From contig JAKCPI010012719.1 in the NCBI GenBank assembly GCA_023213315.1, forward strand, positions 19,205 through 83,204: a stretch of DNA of 64,000 nucleotides, given 5' to 3'. The position numbers were made by a program, and so were the translations under genes. Every line of letters begins with the position of its first letter. The stretch's first letter is position 1. The notes under the pieces were generated by a model, which saw nothing but the letters and a program-made list of their open reading frames with translations, ran no database searches and was not told the origin of the DNA. The DNA comes from Euborellia annulipes (lineage: Eukaryota > Arthropoda > Insecta > Dermaptera > Anisolabididae). Below, piece after piece: positions 45,800 to 56,698 of this stretch.

Positions 45800-46328
45800 A
45801 ACTAAAATTTAAAAGAATTGCAATTTTGTAGTTAAACTATTAAATCTAACATTAAAAAATATATTTAGCATTATTTGCACCGGATTAAAAAATGGCGAGA
45901 AAGCGCTAGAGTCTGGCTGCAAGGCTAGCAAACATTTAATTTAAATAATAATAATAATAATGAAAATTGAAAAACTAAATAATAAAAAATACCTAGTTAT
46001 AAATTTGTATAAAAATATTAATTTTTAATAAATCTTTGAAACTTACAGCCGTAAGTTTTTAATTTTTTCAATTTTTTTTTTTAACATACTTTATAACAAT
46101 AACACTAATGTTATTGTATATATCTTGTAAAAATAAATTATTATAAAAGATAAAGTATATATAACAGTAAAAAAAGGTATAGGTCAACAAAAGGCAAAAA
46201 TACTTATTCCTCAGAAACATTGTAAATTATGACTGTGTTTTTTGTTACACTTTGCTCCGTAATGTGTATTGCTAGCATTCAAATTACAAAAATTGTGGGG
46301 TTAGTAACTTTTACTATTATTTTTTCAA

Positions 46329-46359
<31 letters not shown>

Positions 46360-46890
46360 TTCTAGAGCAATTTTAAATTTTTAAATGTCATTATTTTACA
46401 AAATAACTTTATTTATTAATTTTTTTTTTTTATACGTCCTATAGTTTTTAATGTATTTATACTAAGTTATTTATCGAAAGTCAGCGTCTGAGTGATTTTT
46501 AAATCGATTGCGAATATGATCTGTTTGATATTTGGTTTTCCATTTGAGAGCAGACTGATTTTCTTTTCCATTTACGTTAATTCACCGATATTCCGAATTT
46601 AATGCTGTTTTTGCAAACGTATTATCTTCCTCTCGCTTTTTTCTCTCTTTCCACCTGAGATTGCAAATCCATTTAGGATGATTCCACAAGAGAGGGACAT
46701 ATTTGCTTTCAATCACAAAAGGGGTAGAAGGAGAATCCTTTTTTTTTCTTTAATCTAATTCGGACATTTCAAATAAGAATCTAACAGGCAGATCAGCCTC
46801 CTCGTCTTTTTTCTGCCACCGGCTGAATATCCTTTAATAACCTATTTTTTCCTTTATTTATCAATCTTTAAAGTTATACTTTTTGAAAGG
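45800..46890. other. AT-rich stretch, no gene seen
   Basis: Several long T runs (46338-46362, 46416-46432). 47030-47125 has GCGGGACATTTTT / GGGACGTGTGGTCACC motifs that look like one end of another MITE. 47130-47700 has nothing clear. Confidence 0.35.
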
Positions 46891-46892
46891 GG

Positions 46893-46945
46893 AGATTTTT
46901 TTGTGTCGAGATATATTTAGTTTTAGTCTCGTCCAATCTTTTCAA
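46893..46945 (-). mobile_element. Element A small fragment
   Basis: GATTTTTTTGTGTCGAGATA and TATTTAGTTTT match the 3' part of element A. The flanking CGAAACTTCGGTCGG is reminiscent of the hammerhead-like family. Confidence 0.4.
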
Positions 46946-47718
46946 ACTTTTTTTGGTCGAAACTTCGGTCGGTTCCTTTCTAAAATAATTAATAATAATA
47001 GGTAATATATTTTTGCAATAAATTTAAAAAAATAATGCAGAAATTTTCCAAAAAGCGGGACATTTTTAAAAATAAGCGGGATGCGGGACAGTCCTCCAAA
47101 AATCGGGACGTGTGGTCACCTTAAGTAATATTAGAAAGATAAAATTATATAGCACACCATAATAATTTTGCTTCAGTAAATTTATTTAGTTTTCTTTTTT
47201 TATGATTTGTGTGAAAATTTACACGTGTCCTAATCAAGTATATATGGAAGGTGTTGCTAATTATTTATGCTGAAAATAATTACAAAGGAAATTTAATCCG
47301 AATTTTAGATAAAATTGATATTTATAGAGCAATATTAATTATTATTTTACAATAAACCTTGTTTATAGTTTATTATTAGATTTTTACTTGATCAAACGTT
47401 CCCAAAGAAAAAAAAAACCCATGTTTTTATATGAAATTGCAATTATATATGCATAAAAAAATATCTAAAATATTATGATAAAATTATTCAAATTATTTTT
47501 TATTTTATTTTTGATGGGTTCATGAAAAAAATCCCCAATGAGGTGCAAAGTAGCATATATATTAATATAATTCGCTAATGTCCGTCCGTCGGTCTGTCTA
47601 TCGTCACGCTCTCTCTCTTTGAGTAACTTTCCATTGAAATTTCGAAACAAATTTTTATATGCACAAAGACATAAAGATTCCAGGAAAAGTATTTTCGTAT
47701 TCCTATAACTTTCTAAAA

Positions 47719-47990
47719 GCCCCCGAGTTTGGCGTAGTAGGGTAGCGTGCCTACCTCCTATACCAAACGTCGCGGGTTCGAACCCAGGCAGTCCGATGAT
47801 TTTATTTAAGCCATTTGGATACCAGATGGCTTAAATAGAAAGGCCTGAACCCCCAATATATATTACTTACAACGGTTATCGTCTAAAGTCTTAAATGGCC
47901 TGAGTTGCCGAAAAGACTGTGTGAATGTGTGTGTGAGTGTGAGTGTGAATGAGAAAAAAGTGTGAATGTTTTTTAAAATAAAAAAAAAAA
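47719..47990 (+). mobile_element. tRNA-headed SINE, family 1, full copy
   Basis: A 12 bp duplication AACTTTCTAAAA lies at 47707-47718 and 47991-48002. It has a complete head, body and A tail. Confidence 0.88.
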
Positions 47991-48262
47991 AACTTTCTAA
48001 AACAAGGCAGAAATTCGGGAAGGAGTCCACGAAAAGCGTGATGAACGTCACCGGATTGCCAATGATACTAATAATAATAATTTAATTAATACAATCGATT
48101 ATACCAAATGTAAAAAATAAAAAATACCCAACATTTTAATAAATGACAAAATATTATTTAATAAAAATTTAAAGCCAATAGACGAATTTTTATTAACACA
48201 AATGTATATTATATGAGAAATTATTGTGATGATGATTCGTTAAGGATTGAAACCTTCGTGTA

Positions 48263-48470
48263 CAGTGAGAGATAATATTAAGTCCCATCCATGCGTTTTC
48301 TACTTGTGATTATTTCAGTGTTTTTATAAAAGAAAATGAAAATCTTTATTGGAAATTTTTTAGGTTTGAACCATGAGTTTCCATTAAAAAATATAAAATA
48401 TATTTTTAAAAACAATGAAATAATCACAAGTAAAAAACCCATGGGTGGGACTTAATATTGTCCTTCACTG
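48263..48470. mobile_element. Tc1/mariner-type MITE, TACAGTGAGGGA family
   Basis: The TIRs CAGTGAGAGATAATATTAAG and CAGTGAAGGACAATATTAAG are flanked by TA at 48261-48262 and 48471-48472. The arms pair over most of the element's length, with ATGGGTGGGACTT and TAATCACAAGTA mirrored. No coding. Confidence 0.8.
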
Positions 48471-48664
48471 TACATTGGTTGGCAAAAACTCTGAAAATAA
48501 AAATTAATGAAATTAAAATAATGTTTTAATTCTATCGTAATGAGTACAAAGAGTACAAGTCACATTTTATATTTTTGCCAAAAAACGGTGTCAAAGTTTT
48601 CAAAACGTCATTGTATTGCTTGACTTATATTAGTTTGGATTTATACTGTTAGTATACACACGTT

Positions 48665-48910
48665 TTTTTTTTTTTTTTTAATACTCACACTTTTTCTCAC
48701 TCACACTCACATTCACACACACATGCACACAGTCTTTTCGACAACTTAGTTTCAACGATACTCGTATGTTTAATATATCTTTTGGGGGTCCAGGCATTCT
48801 TATTTAAGCCATTTGGTATCCAAATGGCTTAAATAAAATCACCGGACTGCCTGGGGTCCGATGATGTTATACGAGGTTACCACGCTAACCCCTACACCAA
48901 GCCCCGAGGG
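48665..48910 (-). mobile_element. tRNA-headed SINE, family 1
   Basis: The imperfect flanks TACACACGTT and TACACATACGTT bound it. It has a long T run at the plus-strand left end (its A tail) and the GGGGTCCAGGCATT body. Confidence 0.75.
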
Positions 48911-48924
48911 CTACACATACGTTA

Positions 48925-50340
48925 TAGAGAATTAAATCAGATAAAAAAAAAATGAAATTATAAAATTTTGACTTAGACTCTTTGTAATTACTTATCATGA
49001 TAGAATTTATATATACTAGTGTAAATAAATCCAAAAAATTAAGAAGTAATTGCATACTAATTATATACTGGTCTTTTAAACGCCAAATATTAATAAACGT
49101 TTATTTAAAGGTATCACCAGCGAGAAAACAAAGAGTATTTAATAAAACTTTGTATATACATGTATATATTACCCAGAAATTGAACACATGATTTTGATTA
49201 CCCTTCCGCAGATCTAACAAAGTTTCATTTGTCTCTCTCTCTTTTTTATTTTTTTCTTTTTTCTATTTAATCAATCAACCATTTTGTAATTATTTCACTA
49301 TTTGTCTATGATAAATTTTTAATATGAATCTAATCGAAAAGACCTCAAACAGTAGATATATTTCCGTAGATGTCCGGAAATTGATTTTTGTGTTTTCTAC
49401 TTGCGTCAGGAGTATATAGGAAGAAAGTAAATAATGTTGCAGCGACAACAAGGGGACCGGCCCCTTCTGTGATTAACAGGCAATTTCCTGGCTAAGGGGG
49501 GATACGATTGGTCAATGTGGAAGGGGGGGTTCACAAATTAATCGGTTAATGCCATGTTGTGATGCGCCATTAGCATAGACAGAGGAAATTGACGCCAGCG
49601 ACACGATTAAACAGATAAACGCGTTTCACATTTATTAGCGACATTAATTATTGTTTTCATTAAACAATTTAAAGCTCATTGCATGCTTTTGATCTGCATA
49701 AAACAAGTTTTTTGCTATAATGATGATGATGATAATGATTATCATCATCATCATCATCATTCGCGCGGTGGTGGTGGTTTTGTAATTTAAACTGAAAATT
49801 TGATTTTATATTCGCCGTCCCCCTTCCCTCTCTTGCGCGCGCGTTTTCGCCATCAACCCCCTCGGCGCTTCGGAATCAAAGAATCGACATTGTATTTTTT
49901 TAATCGAAAGAGTTTTTTTTTTACGTTTGAGTAGGCTTTTTAGACACCCTCCGGTCCATCCAAATCGTAGACGGCTGATTGGTCCTGGAAAATACCCGGC
50001 GGGGGGGTTGATATTAAAACTTGCCCCACAAACCAAGGCTCTCTCAAATTTCGTTATCGGCCCCCACTGAATGAGCTATCATCAAGCCCGGGGGCCATCA
50101 AAGTCAGCGACCGAGATTGGCTGCCAGCCATAGGGTGTATCTGGACAAATGATAACAACGACCCCCTCACCACCCTAGAATTTCTTTTCTAATTTTCTAA
50201 CCGTCTTACATCTTAAAAACTAAAATAAGTGGGGTGATTTGGGCTGAACAGTCACTTAACTTTATTAAATTAAATTAAGTAAAATAAACTATCAAACATA
50301 AACGTTGACAATTAAAAATAAAGAAAATAAGAGAAAATTT
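48925..50340. other. Unique stretch with balanced islands
   Basis: 49440-49680 and 49980-50180 are repeat-free and less AT-rich, with motifs such as AATTAATCGGTTAATG. They may be conserved non-coding DNA. The open frame near 49806-50036 has no supporting feature. Confidence 0.3.
49722..49765. repeat. Palindromic (GAT)n/(ATC)n microsatellite
   Basis: GATGATGATGATAATGAT is followed directly by ATCATCATCATCATCATCAT, then a GGTGGTGGTGG run. The two halves can fold into one hairpin. Confidence 0.7.
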
Positions 50341-50344
50341 TTTT

Positions 50345-50382
50345 CTGGCGTTTCTGTCGCACGTCGCGACCTTCTTCAGGCC
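50345..50382 (-). ncRNA. Hammerhead-like core (solo)
   Basis: Read on the minus strand: CTGAAGA (50379-50373), a stem II with GTCGC/GCGAC pairing over 5 bp, one extra A, then GAAAC (50354-50350). Stem I is not evident. Confidence 0.45.
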
Positions 50383-50397
50383 TTTGGAAAAAAATCA

Positions 50398-50613
50398 TTT
50401 TTCCGAATATTTAGAAGGCATTTCACCTCTACTCATTTGATGGGTAAATAAAAATAAAATAAAATTTTGTTTCGCCCTTATAAAAAAATTTTCTTACCAC
50501 AGAGGAAAATTAGATTAAAGTTTTTATATAAGGGCGAAAAAAAATTTTTATTTTATTTTTATTTATCCACTGAGGAAGGGGGGAACCCAATGCCTCTTAA
50601 ATATTCCGACTTG
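50398..50613. repeat. Long AT-rich fold-back
   Basis: The arms about 50402-50490 and 50520-50613 are inverted (the outer motif CGAATATTTAGAAGGCATT mirrors at the right end). The plus strand has CACTGAGGAAGGGGGGAACCC, which resembles a CUGANGA plus stem II. Confidence 0.5.
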
Positions 50614-50842
50614 TAATAATCTCTTGAATCAAATTATCTTTGACAAAACAGAATTTTTATTTGTATTTAAATTCTATGACAACTTACTTATTTTATTGTG
50701 AGGGATGGCGGAGTAGACTTACCTCAAATAAAAAAAAAGCTTACGTAAATTCCGAGTAGTTTGTTTTCAGTCATTTTTATCAGATTATGTTTTAATGGAA
50801 AAAATAGGTAGCTTGCAAAATAAAAATGATAAATCCGTCGAC

Positions 50843-50872
50843 GTTTCGAGAGCTCTTCGCTCCCAACATCAA
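50843..50872 (-). ncRNA. Degenerate hammerhead-like core
   Basis: TTGATGT (a decayed CUGANGA), stem II GGGAGC/GCTCTC with a GAAGA loop, and GAAACGTC. The stem is kept; the core is not. Confidence 0.35.
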
Positions 50873-50879
50873 AAGACTT

Positions 50880-51795
50880 CATGTCAGGAGACGATTAGTA
50901 TATCTACAGCTATTCTAAACCTGATCTTTGTTGCAAAGAGTTCACATAAAACACCCTGTATTTCTCTAAAGGCAATTAAATCATATTTTGCTGGGTCCAA
51001 TCATTGCATCCTATATAAAAATCTTATAATTTGATCGATAACGCGATTGGAGCCCTTGAGATGAGATACCAATCCCATTTTCCAAGGGTTGCAATTGAAT
51101 AATAAAAACGACACAGGCAGTTTTAAGTAAGAGATCAAAAAATAACAACAACCCTCGCAAATTAATATTCCGCGTTTTATTTTTCAATAAAAATCAAAAT
51201 CATAAAAAATATAACAAAAAAAAAAAAAAAATGTTTATATTTCAGATTTAAAGTTGTCTTTGAAATTGAATCAAGGATGTTTTTTCTTTACGCGATTATT
51301 TTCTATTATCGCCTCTTGTCTCCGACAAATGAGTTTTGGAATTCAATTTGACGGAGCCCATCTAAAAGGAAATTGATAGACTGTTTTAGTAATCATAATG
51401 ATAAAAAGTCGATTAGTTTATCCGGAGAGGTCGGACAGATGGGCTCCGGTCCTTGGGGGTGGTGACGATGAGGGGCACTTTAAACTCTCTATCGACAAAA
51501 GCCTCCCCATCCCAACCCCACACCCTTCTCCATCTCTTCTCTTTCTCTTCAAGAGAGACGATTTTGAATTTTCGAGTATATTGATTTGATTATCAAACGT
51601 TTATGAATCACCTCTTATTTATTTTATTATACGAAATTCAATTGACAAGATGCTCAAGGCGTTTGCTCTCTAGTGATTCACAATGTTTTTTTTTTTTTTT
51701 TTTTTTTTTTGCTATTTGATATTTAACTCGAGGACCAACTTTCGAAAAGATGATGACTCGTGCAATATGGCGTTATTCCTTTGGCCTCATAGTTT
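50880..51795. other. No gene seen
   Basis: A balanced patch at 51320-51600 and a 26-base T run at 51686-51711. 52680-53420 is likewise empty apart from A and T runs. Confidence 0.3.
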
Positions 51796-51796
51796 T

Positions 51797-52640
51797 TACT
51801 TTCTGTTACCTATGTATACATTGGCGTAGCCAGAAATTTTTGATGGGGGGGATCAAGAAATTTTTTTCAAAAATTTAAGATTATTTTAGGGTATTTATAA
51901 ATCATTTTGGTTTGTTTTTTTAGCTAGAGTAAATTATTATATTTTACTTTCTCTTACCCTATGTGAAATATAATTTGTATTAAATATTTAGTCATGGCTT
52001 GGGTCTCATGGGGGGGGGGGTTGAACCCCCAAAACCCCCCTGGCTACGCCTATGTATGTATATATGTAATATATATAAGCTTATAGAGAGAGAGAAAATA
52101 TTGGATTCATGTCAAAAATTCGATGTCGAGATTTTGATGGATATACACGTTTTGAGGTTCCCTGAATCCAAAAAAGTGGTTTTCGGGACATGGTCTGCCT
52201 GTGGGTGTGTGTGGGTGGGTGTGTGTGTGTTCAATTTTAAGCATGAAGGAATTGAGCTATGAGGTTGAAATTTTATATATAAGTTAAACACTCTCCGGGA
52301 GCGTGAAAATAAGCTTTTAATCAAAATCGGCCAAAGAGTACTAGTACTTTACTGATGTAGTTTTTCAGTTGTTTTCGATTTTCTTAAAATTTGTTCCAAA
52401 GATTTTTTTTTTTAATTCAAAAATCAATTAATTTTTAGATGTTCTTTAAAATGTATATTTTCATTTTGCCATTGAAATCTTCTGAAGACCACTTTACTCT
52501 TGTATTTCATCGGAAAGATAGGAGAAATGGTTGCCATAATATAAATATTTTCCCATACTTATAAATTTTACATCTGAATTCAAATGTTCCGTACTGTCGG
52601 AAACTAAATATATGTCGACAGAAAAAATCTGGAGTGACAG
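51797..52640 (+). mobile_element. Element A with nested hAT MITE
   Basis: It starts ACTTTCTGTTACC, is interrupted by the MITE 51819-52054 with its 8 bp duplication, and continues to GTACTGTCGGAAACTAAATA and CTGGAGTGACAG, where a Tc1-type MITE end joins. Confidence 0.8.
51819..52054. mobile_element. hAT MITE, CATTGGCGTAGCCAG family, copy 3, inside element A
   Basis: An exact 8 bp duplication TATGTATA lies at 51811-51818 and 52055-52062. The TIRs are CATTGGCGTAGCCAG and CATAGGCGTAGCCAG. It is inserted in the AT-rich start of an element A copy. Confidence 0.85.
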
Positions 52641-52667
52641 GGTGGGTCTTAATATTGTCCCTCACTG
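52638..52667. mobile_element. Tc1/mariner-type MITE, right end only
   Basis: GGGTGGGTCTTAATATTG then TCCCTCACTG, followed by TA. It is joined directly to the end of an element A copy. Confidence 0.6.
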
Positions 52668-53425
52668 TACATAAGATGGCAACCGGGATATTTAATTAGT
52701 GCTAATATGAATTCTAACCTAGGTGTGTGGGAGGGGGTAATTAGCCCATGTATCCACCAGTGCTTCATTTATACATCAGATCCAATTAAAATAAAAAAAG
52801 AAAACAATGCTCTATAAATTCAATAATTTTTTAAAATTAAATAACTTGTTATTGAAATCTAAAAACCGAAAAATTTAAAATAAAGACATTACCATTGTGT
52901 TATAAAAGGCATTATTCTCTTAAAAATAAACCTTTCTAAACACAAAAGAATAAAAACCTTCTCTTTCCTCTTATTATTTTATTTATTATTAAAAGTAAGT
53001 AGGTAGTATATTTTTTTTTGTCTCTACGTTACTTTCTATTATCTTAAAAAGGGGGAGTCTGTTTTCACTCTTTAACATTTTATTTTTAATCATCAAAGGG
53101 ACGTCGACAGATAGAAAAAGAGAAATTAATTACTGAAATGTCTTCTTATGCGATCTCAGCCAGTCGCCCGAATGGTTAAAAGAGCGAATTAATTAAAGTT
53201 TATTTCAGAAAAAAAAAGAAAAAAAATTGAAATTAAAGAATAACTCGAGGCACTAAATAAAAAAAAATCTATCGTTATAAGAAAATTGTACGAATTATTT
53301 AATCACTCCAATTTTTTTTTAATTTGTTATCTTAAGATCAAAGAAAGATATTATGGTAGTGTTTATCAACTTTTTTAATAATCTCTGACTTCCTATAGTC
53401 AATCTTAACCCATCATTGCCTATAC

Positions 53426-53611
53426 CAGTGGTTTCCAACCGGTTTTGTGTGCGGCCCACTTTTTCCGTAAAAAAAAACGCTGAGGCCCAGTATATGTATA
53501 TAACCTATATATACTGTATATAATTTTTATCATTTCTTAGACATCCGTGGCCCAGTTCCAATCATCCTGCGGCCCACAACTGGGCCGCGGCCCACGGGTT
53601 GGGAACCACTG
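53426..53611. mobile_element. hAT MITE, CAGTGGTTTCCAACC ends
   Basis: The TIRs are CAGTGGTTTCCAACC and GGTTGGGAACCACTG. The 8 bp flanks GCCTATAC and CTCTATAC match at six positions. It contains GGCCCA repeats. It is 186 bp. Confidence 0.8.
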
Positions 53612-53769
53612 CTCTATACTAATGAAATGTAAAATTCTGAGATATTAGGAATTTATAAGTGAAAAAAAATCCAAAATTGGCATTTTGTGAAAAAATATAA
53701 AAAGGATCATCCCAGCAATTTATCATTGATAATTCACTGATCTTTTTTCCCCCAAGATATTTTGATGAC

Positions 53770-53798
53770 GTTTCGGTCTCGTAAATGGTCATGCTCAG
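53770..53798 (-). ncRNA. Degenerate hammerhead-like core at the 3' side of the LINE fragment
   Basis: On the minus strand: CTGAGCA (53798-53792), a spacer, then GAAACGTC. It sits about 20 bp beyond the last recognisable reverse transcriptase codons and on the same strand. Confidence 0.35.
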
Positions 53799-53814
53799 GA
53801 GCAAATAAAGCTCT

Positions 53815-54803
53815 TAGGATTTGACGAAATGAGCCAAGAATTGTGAGCGATTGTCTCGTCACAAAATGACTGTAGGGATGCGGTCATCGATCTGTGTAAG
53901 TGCACGCCTCTGTATGGCGTGCAAGCAGGAGAGAGCGTCTTTTGACGCCCCTCGCCAGAGATGGGAACCATATTCAAGACATGGTCGAATTTGGGCTTTA
54001 TAGAGGGTTAGGAGTTGTTGGGAGGAAAAGTAACGCTTCATTTTGAATAGGAATCCTAATTTTCTTGCGGTAGAATAGATGTGGGTGCTCCAGGAGAGAT
54101 CAGATGAAATTGTCACTCCCAGAATAGAAAACGAATCTTTGAACTCGAGACTATCATTGTTGTAAATAAGGGGAGGGCAAATCCTATCTTTTTGTCTAGA
54201 AATTAGACAACATTGAATTTTTTGGGAATTGATTTTTACTTGATTGAGGTTTTCCCATTTCTTCAAAGGACCAAGATCATTATTACGACTAAACTTGTCC
54301 CCAGACGACTTGTGGATGAGGATTCACCAGTTCTGACTGAGAGCAGGGTACTGTCCTCACCAAAGCAATGTGTTGGGTTCCTTCCATGAGGTCGTTAATG
54401 CACATAAGCAATAAAGTGGGAAAGAGGGCAGGACCCTGGGGTGTTGGGACCTGCGTTGATTTAATGCGGAATAGAACCAAAGACAGACCATCGACCACAA
54501 CCGACTCTTTCGCTTAGTCAGAAAGCTCTTTGATCCACTAACACAGTCCAGGGGATAGGCCAAAAGATGGAAGTTTAGCATAAATATAATATTCTTATGC
54601 CATACCTGATCGAAAGCCTTCAAAATGTCAAGAGCAATTGCAATGGTTTCCTCTTTCATTTCGATGGCTTTGTTCCAGGGGTGCGTGACAAAGCTCAGAA
54701 TGTCCCCGGTCGAACGAGCATGCCTGAATCTATAGTTCCCATCATTCAACATTCCACAATGTTCCAGATGTTTTAAAATATGAGTCTTGAGGGCTTTTTC
54801 CAT
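53815..54803 (-). pseudogene. Decayed non-LTR retrotransposon reverse transcriptase (jockey-like)
   Basis: Three overlapping frames read right to left give successive parts of a reverse transcriptase. The first (from 54803) has the motif A block LDILKAFDQVWH, with its catalytic Asp. The second has a TPQGPALFPTLLL block matching the usual PQGSVLSPTLF. The FADD motif is damaged and reads FGED in a third frame. The last (54266-53859) has the thumb-like segment LGVTISSDLSW and then LTLYKAQIRPCLEYGSHLW, which is typical of arthropod jockey-type elements. Several frameshifts and the missing 5' part make it a dead, 5'-truncated copy. The endonuclease domain is absent. Confidence 0.85.
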
Positions 54804-54889
54804 AATTTTAAAATAACATTCTTAGGACTTAACTAAGGATTAGGTAGATGTAGGCAGCCAGCAAGTGATAAAAAAAACTCTATTTGATT

Positions 54890-54934
54890 ATCGTCGACGT
54901 TTCGGAATCACATCGATCCCATCTTCAGGACGAT
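54890..54934 (-). ncRNA. Hammerhead-ribozyme-like motif, complete core
   Basis: Read on the minus strand: ATCGTC (stem I), CTGAAGA (the CUGANGA core), an 18-nt stem II hairpin whose GGGAUC and GAUUCC ends pair over 6 bp, GAAAC, GUC, then GACGAT closing stem I over 6 bp. Stem III is only A-U plus C-G with no loop. Such minimal stem III is known for Penelope-like-element and retrozyme hammerheads, which cleave as dimers. Predicted cleavage is after the C of GUC. Confidence 0.65.
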
Positions 54935-54967
54935 AAACTGTTATTGTTGCTTAGTAATTAACAGTTT

Positions 54968-55012
54968 ATCGTCCTGAAGATGGGATCGATGTGATTCCGA
55001 GACGTCGACGAT
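54968..55012 (+). ncRNA. Second hammerhead-like motif, core point mutation
   Basis: This is the mirror arm of the same fold-back. Stem I, CTGAAGA and stem II are the same as in the minus-strand partner, but GAAAC has become GAGAC. That changes an invariant core adenine, so it is predicted inactive. Confidence 0.6.
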
Positions 55013-55119
55013 AATCAAATAGAGTTTTTTTATCACTTGCTGACTGCCTACATCTACCTAATCCTAATAATTACCACTCAGCCATCGAATTTCTTCTACT
55101 TGGACTTAACTAAGGTGGA

Positions 55120-56560
55120 TTCTCACTTCCTTTTTCATTTTATCTAAAAATATTTCTAACTAATAATTAATTCCAAGTAATTTATTGAGACCATAAATTG
55201 ACACGGCTTAAACTTTTAAAGGCTTCTCATTCTCAAATTTCCCGTTTTTTTTTTTTTTGTGTGAATTAAGTCTTATTTATGATGAAATAAACTATGAAAT
55301 AAAATGAGTAATGCATACATATTTAAATTCTTATAAGATATTTTTAATATTATTTTATCATTAACTTTTAATAATTTTCATAAACATCCCTTGCATAAAT
55401 TAAAACCATTTAAATTTTTAATATTCTTTCTTCAATATACATTCATTTAGATTGTATTTTTCAAAATATTTTTATAAACACAGCTATAGAAAAAAATTAA
55501 TCTAAAATTCTTCATTTGTTTCATTATCGATTTCATTTTTTTTTTTTTTTTTATAAAAGAATTACTAATTTAAACCATTAATTTTTTATTTTCCATTTAT
55601 ATTCAAGAGGGTTCTATAGTGTTTATAAATGCTTTCATTTTGATTAAAAAAATATCAATTCGTGTTTAATAAAAAAAAAAAATGCATTCAAAAGAGTTTT
55701 ATTTTTTATTTCGTATTCTAGTATTTCAATTTACTTGGAAAAAGGGCTAGAAGTTCAGGATACAAATAACAATATTTTTTGATAAAAATTGGAATAAGTG
55801 TAGGTTGAAATAAATATAAAATTAACGTTGACTTGTTTGATAAATTTACTTAAATATTTAATATTTCAAATTGGTTTATAATGATGCAAATTCAGATTAA
55901 ATGTCAAAACACTAATAATAATAATAAAATGGATGAAATGATGTTATTTTTCCATTTGAATATATATAGAGAGGAATTTTAATTATTTCTTTCTCTATTT
56001 TCGAATTTATAAATACCAGAGATAATGAGTTAATAATCAACTCTAGTCACACGTTTGAACTTATAATAATAATTAAAATAATTTTAATATAATATGATGA
56101 TAATTTATGTACAAATAATAATTTAATACAGGAATGAATATTTTCATTTCTTTCTATCAAAACTCTTCACTTGATTCAATTATTAAATTTTGAACGTTTT
56201 TATAAAAGAAAAAAGTGAGAAAAAAATTCACAACTCTCGGAACGGCATAAAAAAAAACACAATTCAGAAAATGTAAGATTAATGGAGCTCAGGGCCCACA
56301 ATTCAAAAATATACTCAATAAAAAAAATAAGAAAATAAATAGACGCCTCTCATACATACCTAAATTTGATTCAACTTAAGATTTGGCGCGCCTAAGTGAT
56401 AGGCAACCAGCTTATCTCCTAATCAAGACGAATGAAGAAAAAAATTAGAAAGGGCGCCATTAGATCAATAAAAATACGAACGCCCAGTAAAATTTTCACT
56501 CAAAAAATTTAATGAAATATTTCATTAAATTTTTTTTTTCTTTTAGCATTTAAAATTTAT
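55120..56560. other. Strongly AT-rich stretch, no feature
   Basis: Homopolymer runs and simple AT sequence; 56370-56460 is slightly less AT-rich. No coding or repeat signal could be supported. Confidence 0.35.
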
Positions 56561-56565
56561 AAAAG

Positions 56566-56690
56566 CCCACGGGGCTTGGAGTAGTTGGTAGCGTGCCTAC
56601 CTTCTATACCGAACGTCGCGGGTTCGGACCCCAGGCAGTAATTTTTTTTTTTCGTTTTTGTTTTATTTAAGGCATTTGGATACCAAATGG
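56566..56690 (+). mobile_element. tRNA-headed SINE, family 1, 3' part replaced
   Basis: The head GGGGCTTGGAGTAGTTGG and body run to GGATACCAAATGG, where the Tc1-type MITE begins. A T-rich insertion lies inside the body near 56640. Confidence 0.7.
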
Positions 56691-56698
56691 GATACGTA

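Larger units (their letters stand above)
54839..55101. mobile_element. Fold-back element with paired hammerhead-like cores, 14 bp target duplication
   Basis: The arms 54839-54938 and 54962-55063 are near-perfect inverted copies around a short AT centre. The element is flanked by GGACTTAACTAAGG at 54825-54838 and 55102-55115, so it inserted as a unit beside the reverse transcriptase pseudogene. The right end reads TTACCACTCAGCCATCGAAT, shared with the element at 10142-10402. Each arm carries CTGAAGA - stem II - GA(A/G)AC. Confidence 0.8.

Noticed and set aside
46900..46960. CGAAACTTCGGTCGG as another hammerhead-like core
   Set aside because: No CUGANGA partner on either strand within range.
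47030..47125. GGGACGTGTGGTCACC block as a complete MITE
   Set aside because: Only one end-like segment was found, with no mirrored partner or target duplication.
49722..49765. CRISPR-like or regulatory palindrome
   Set aside because: Simple trinucleotide repeat in eukaryotic DNA; a microsatellite explains it.
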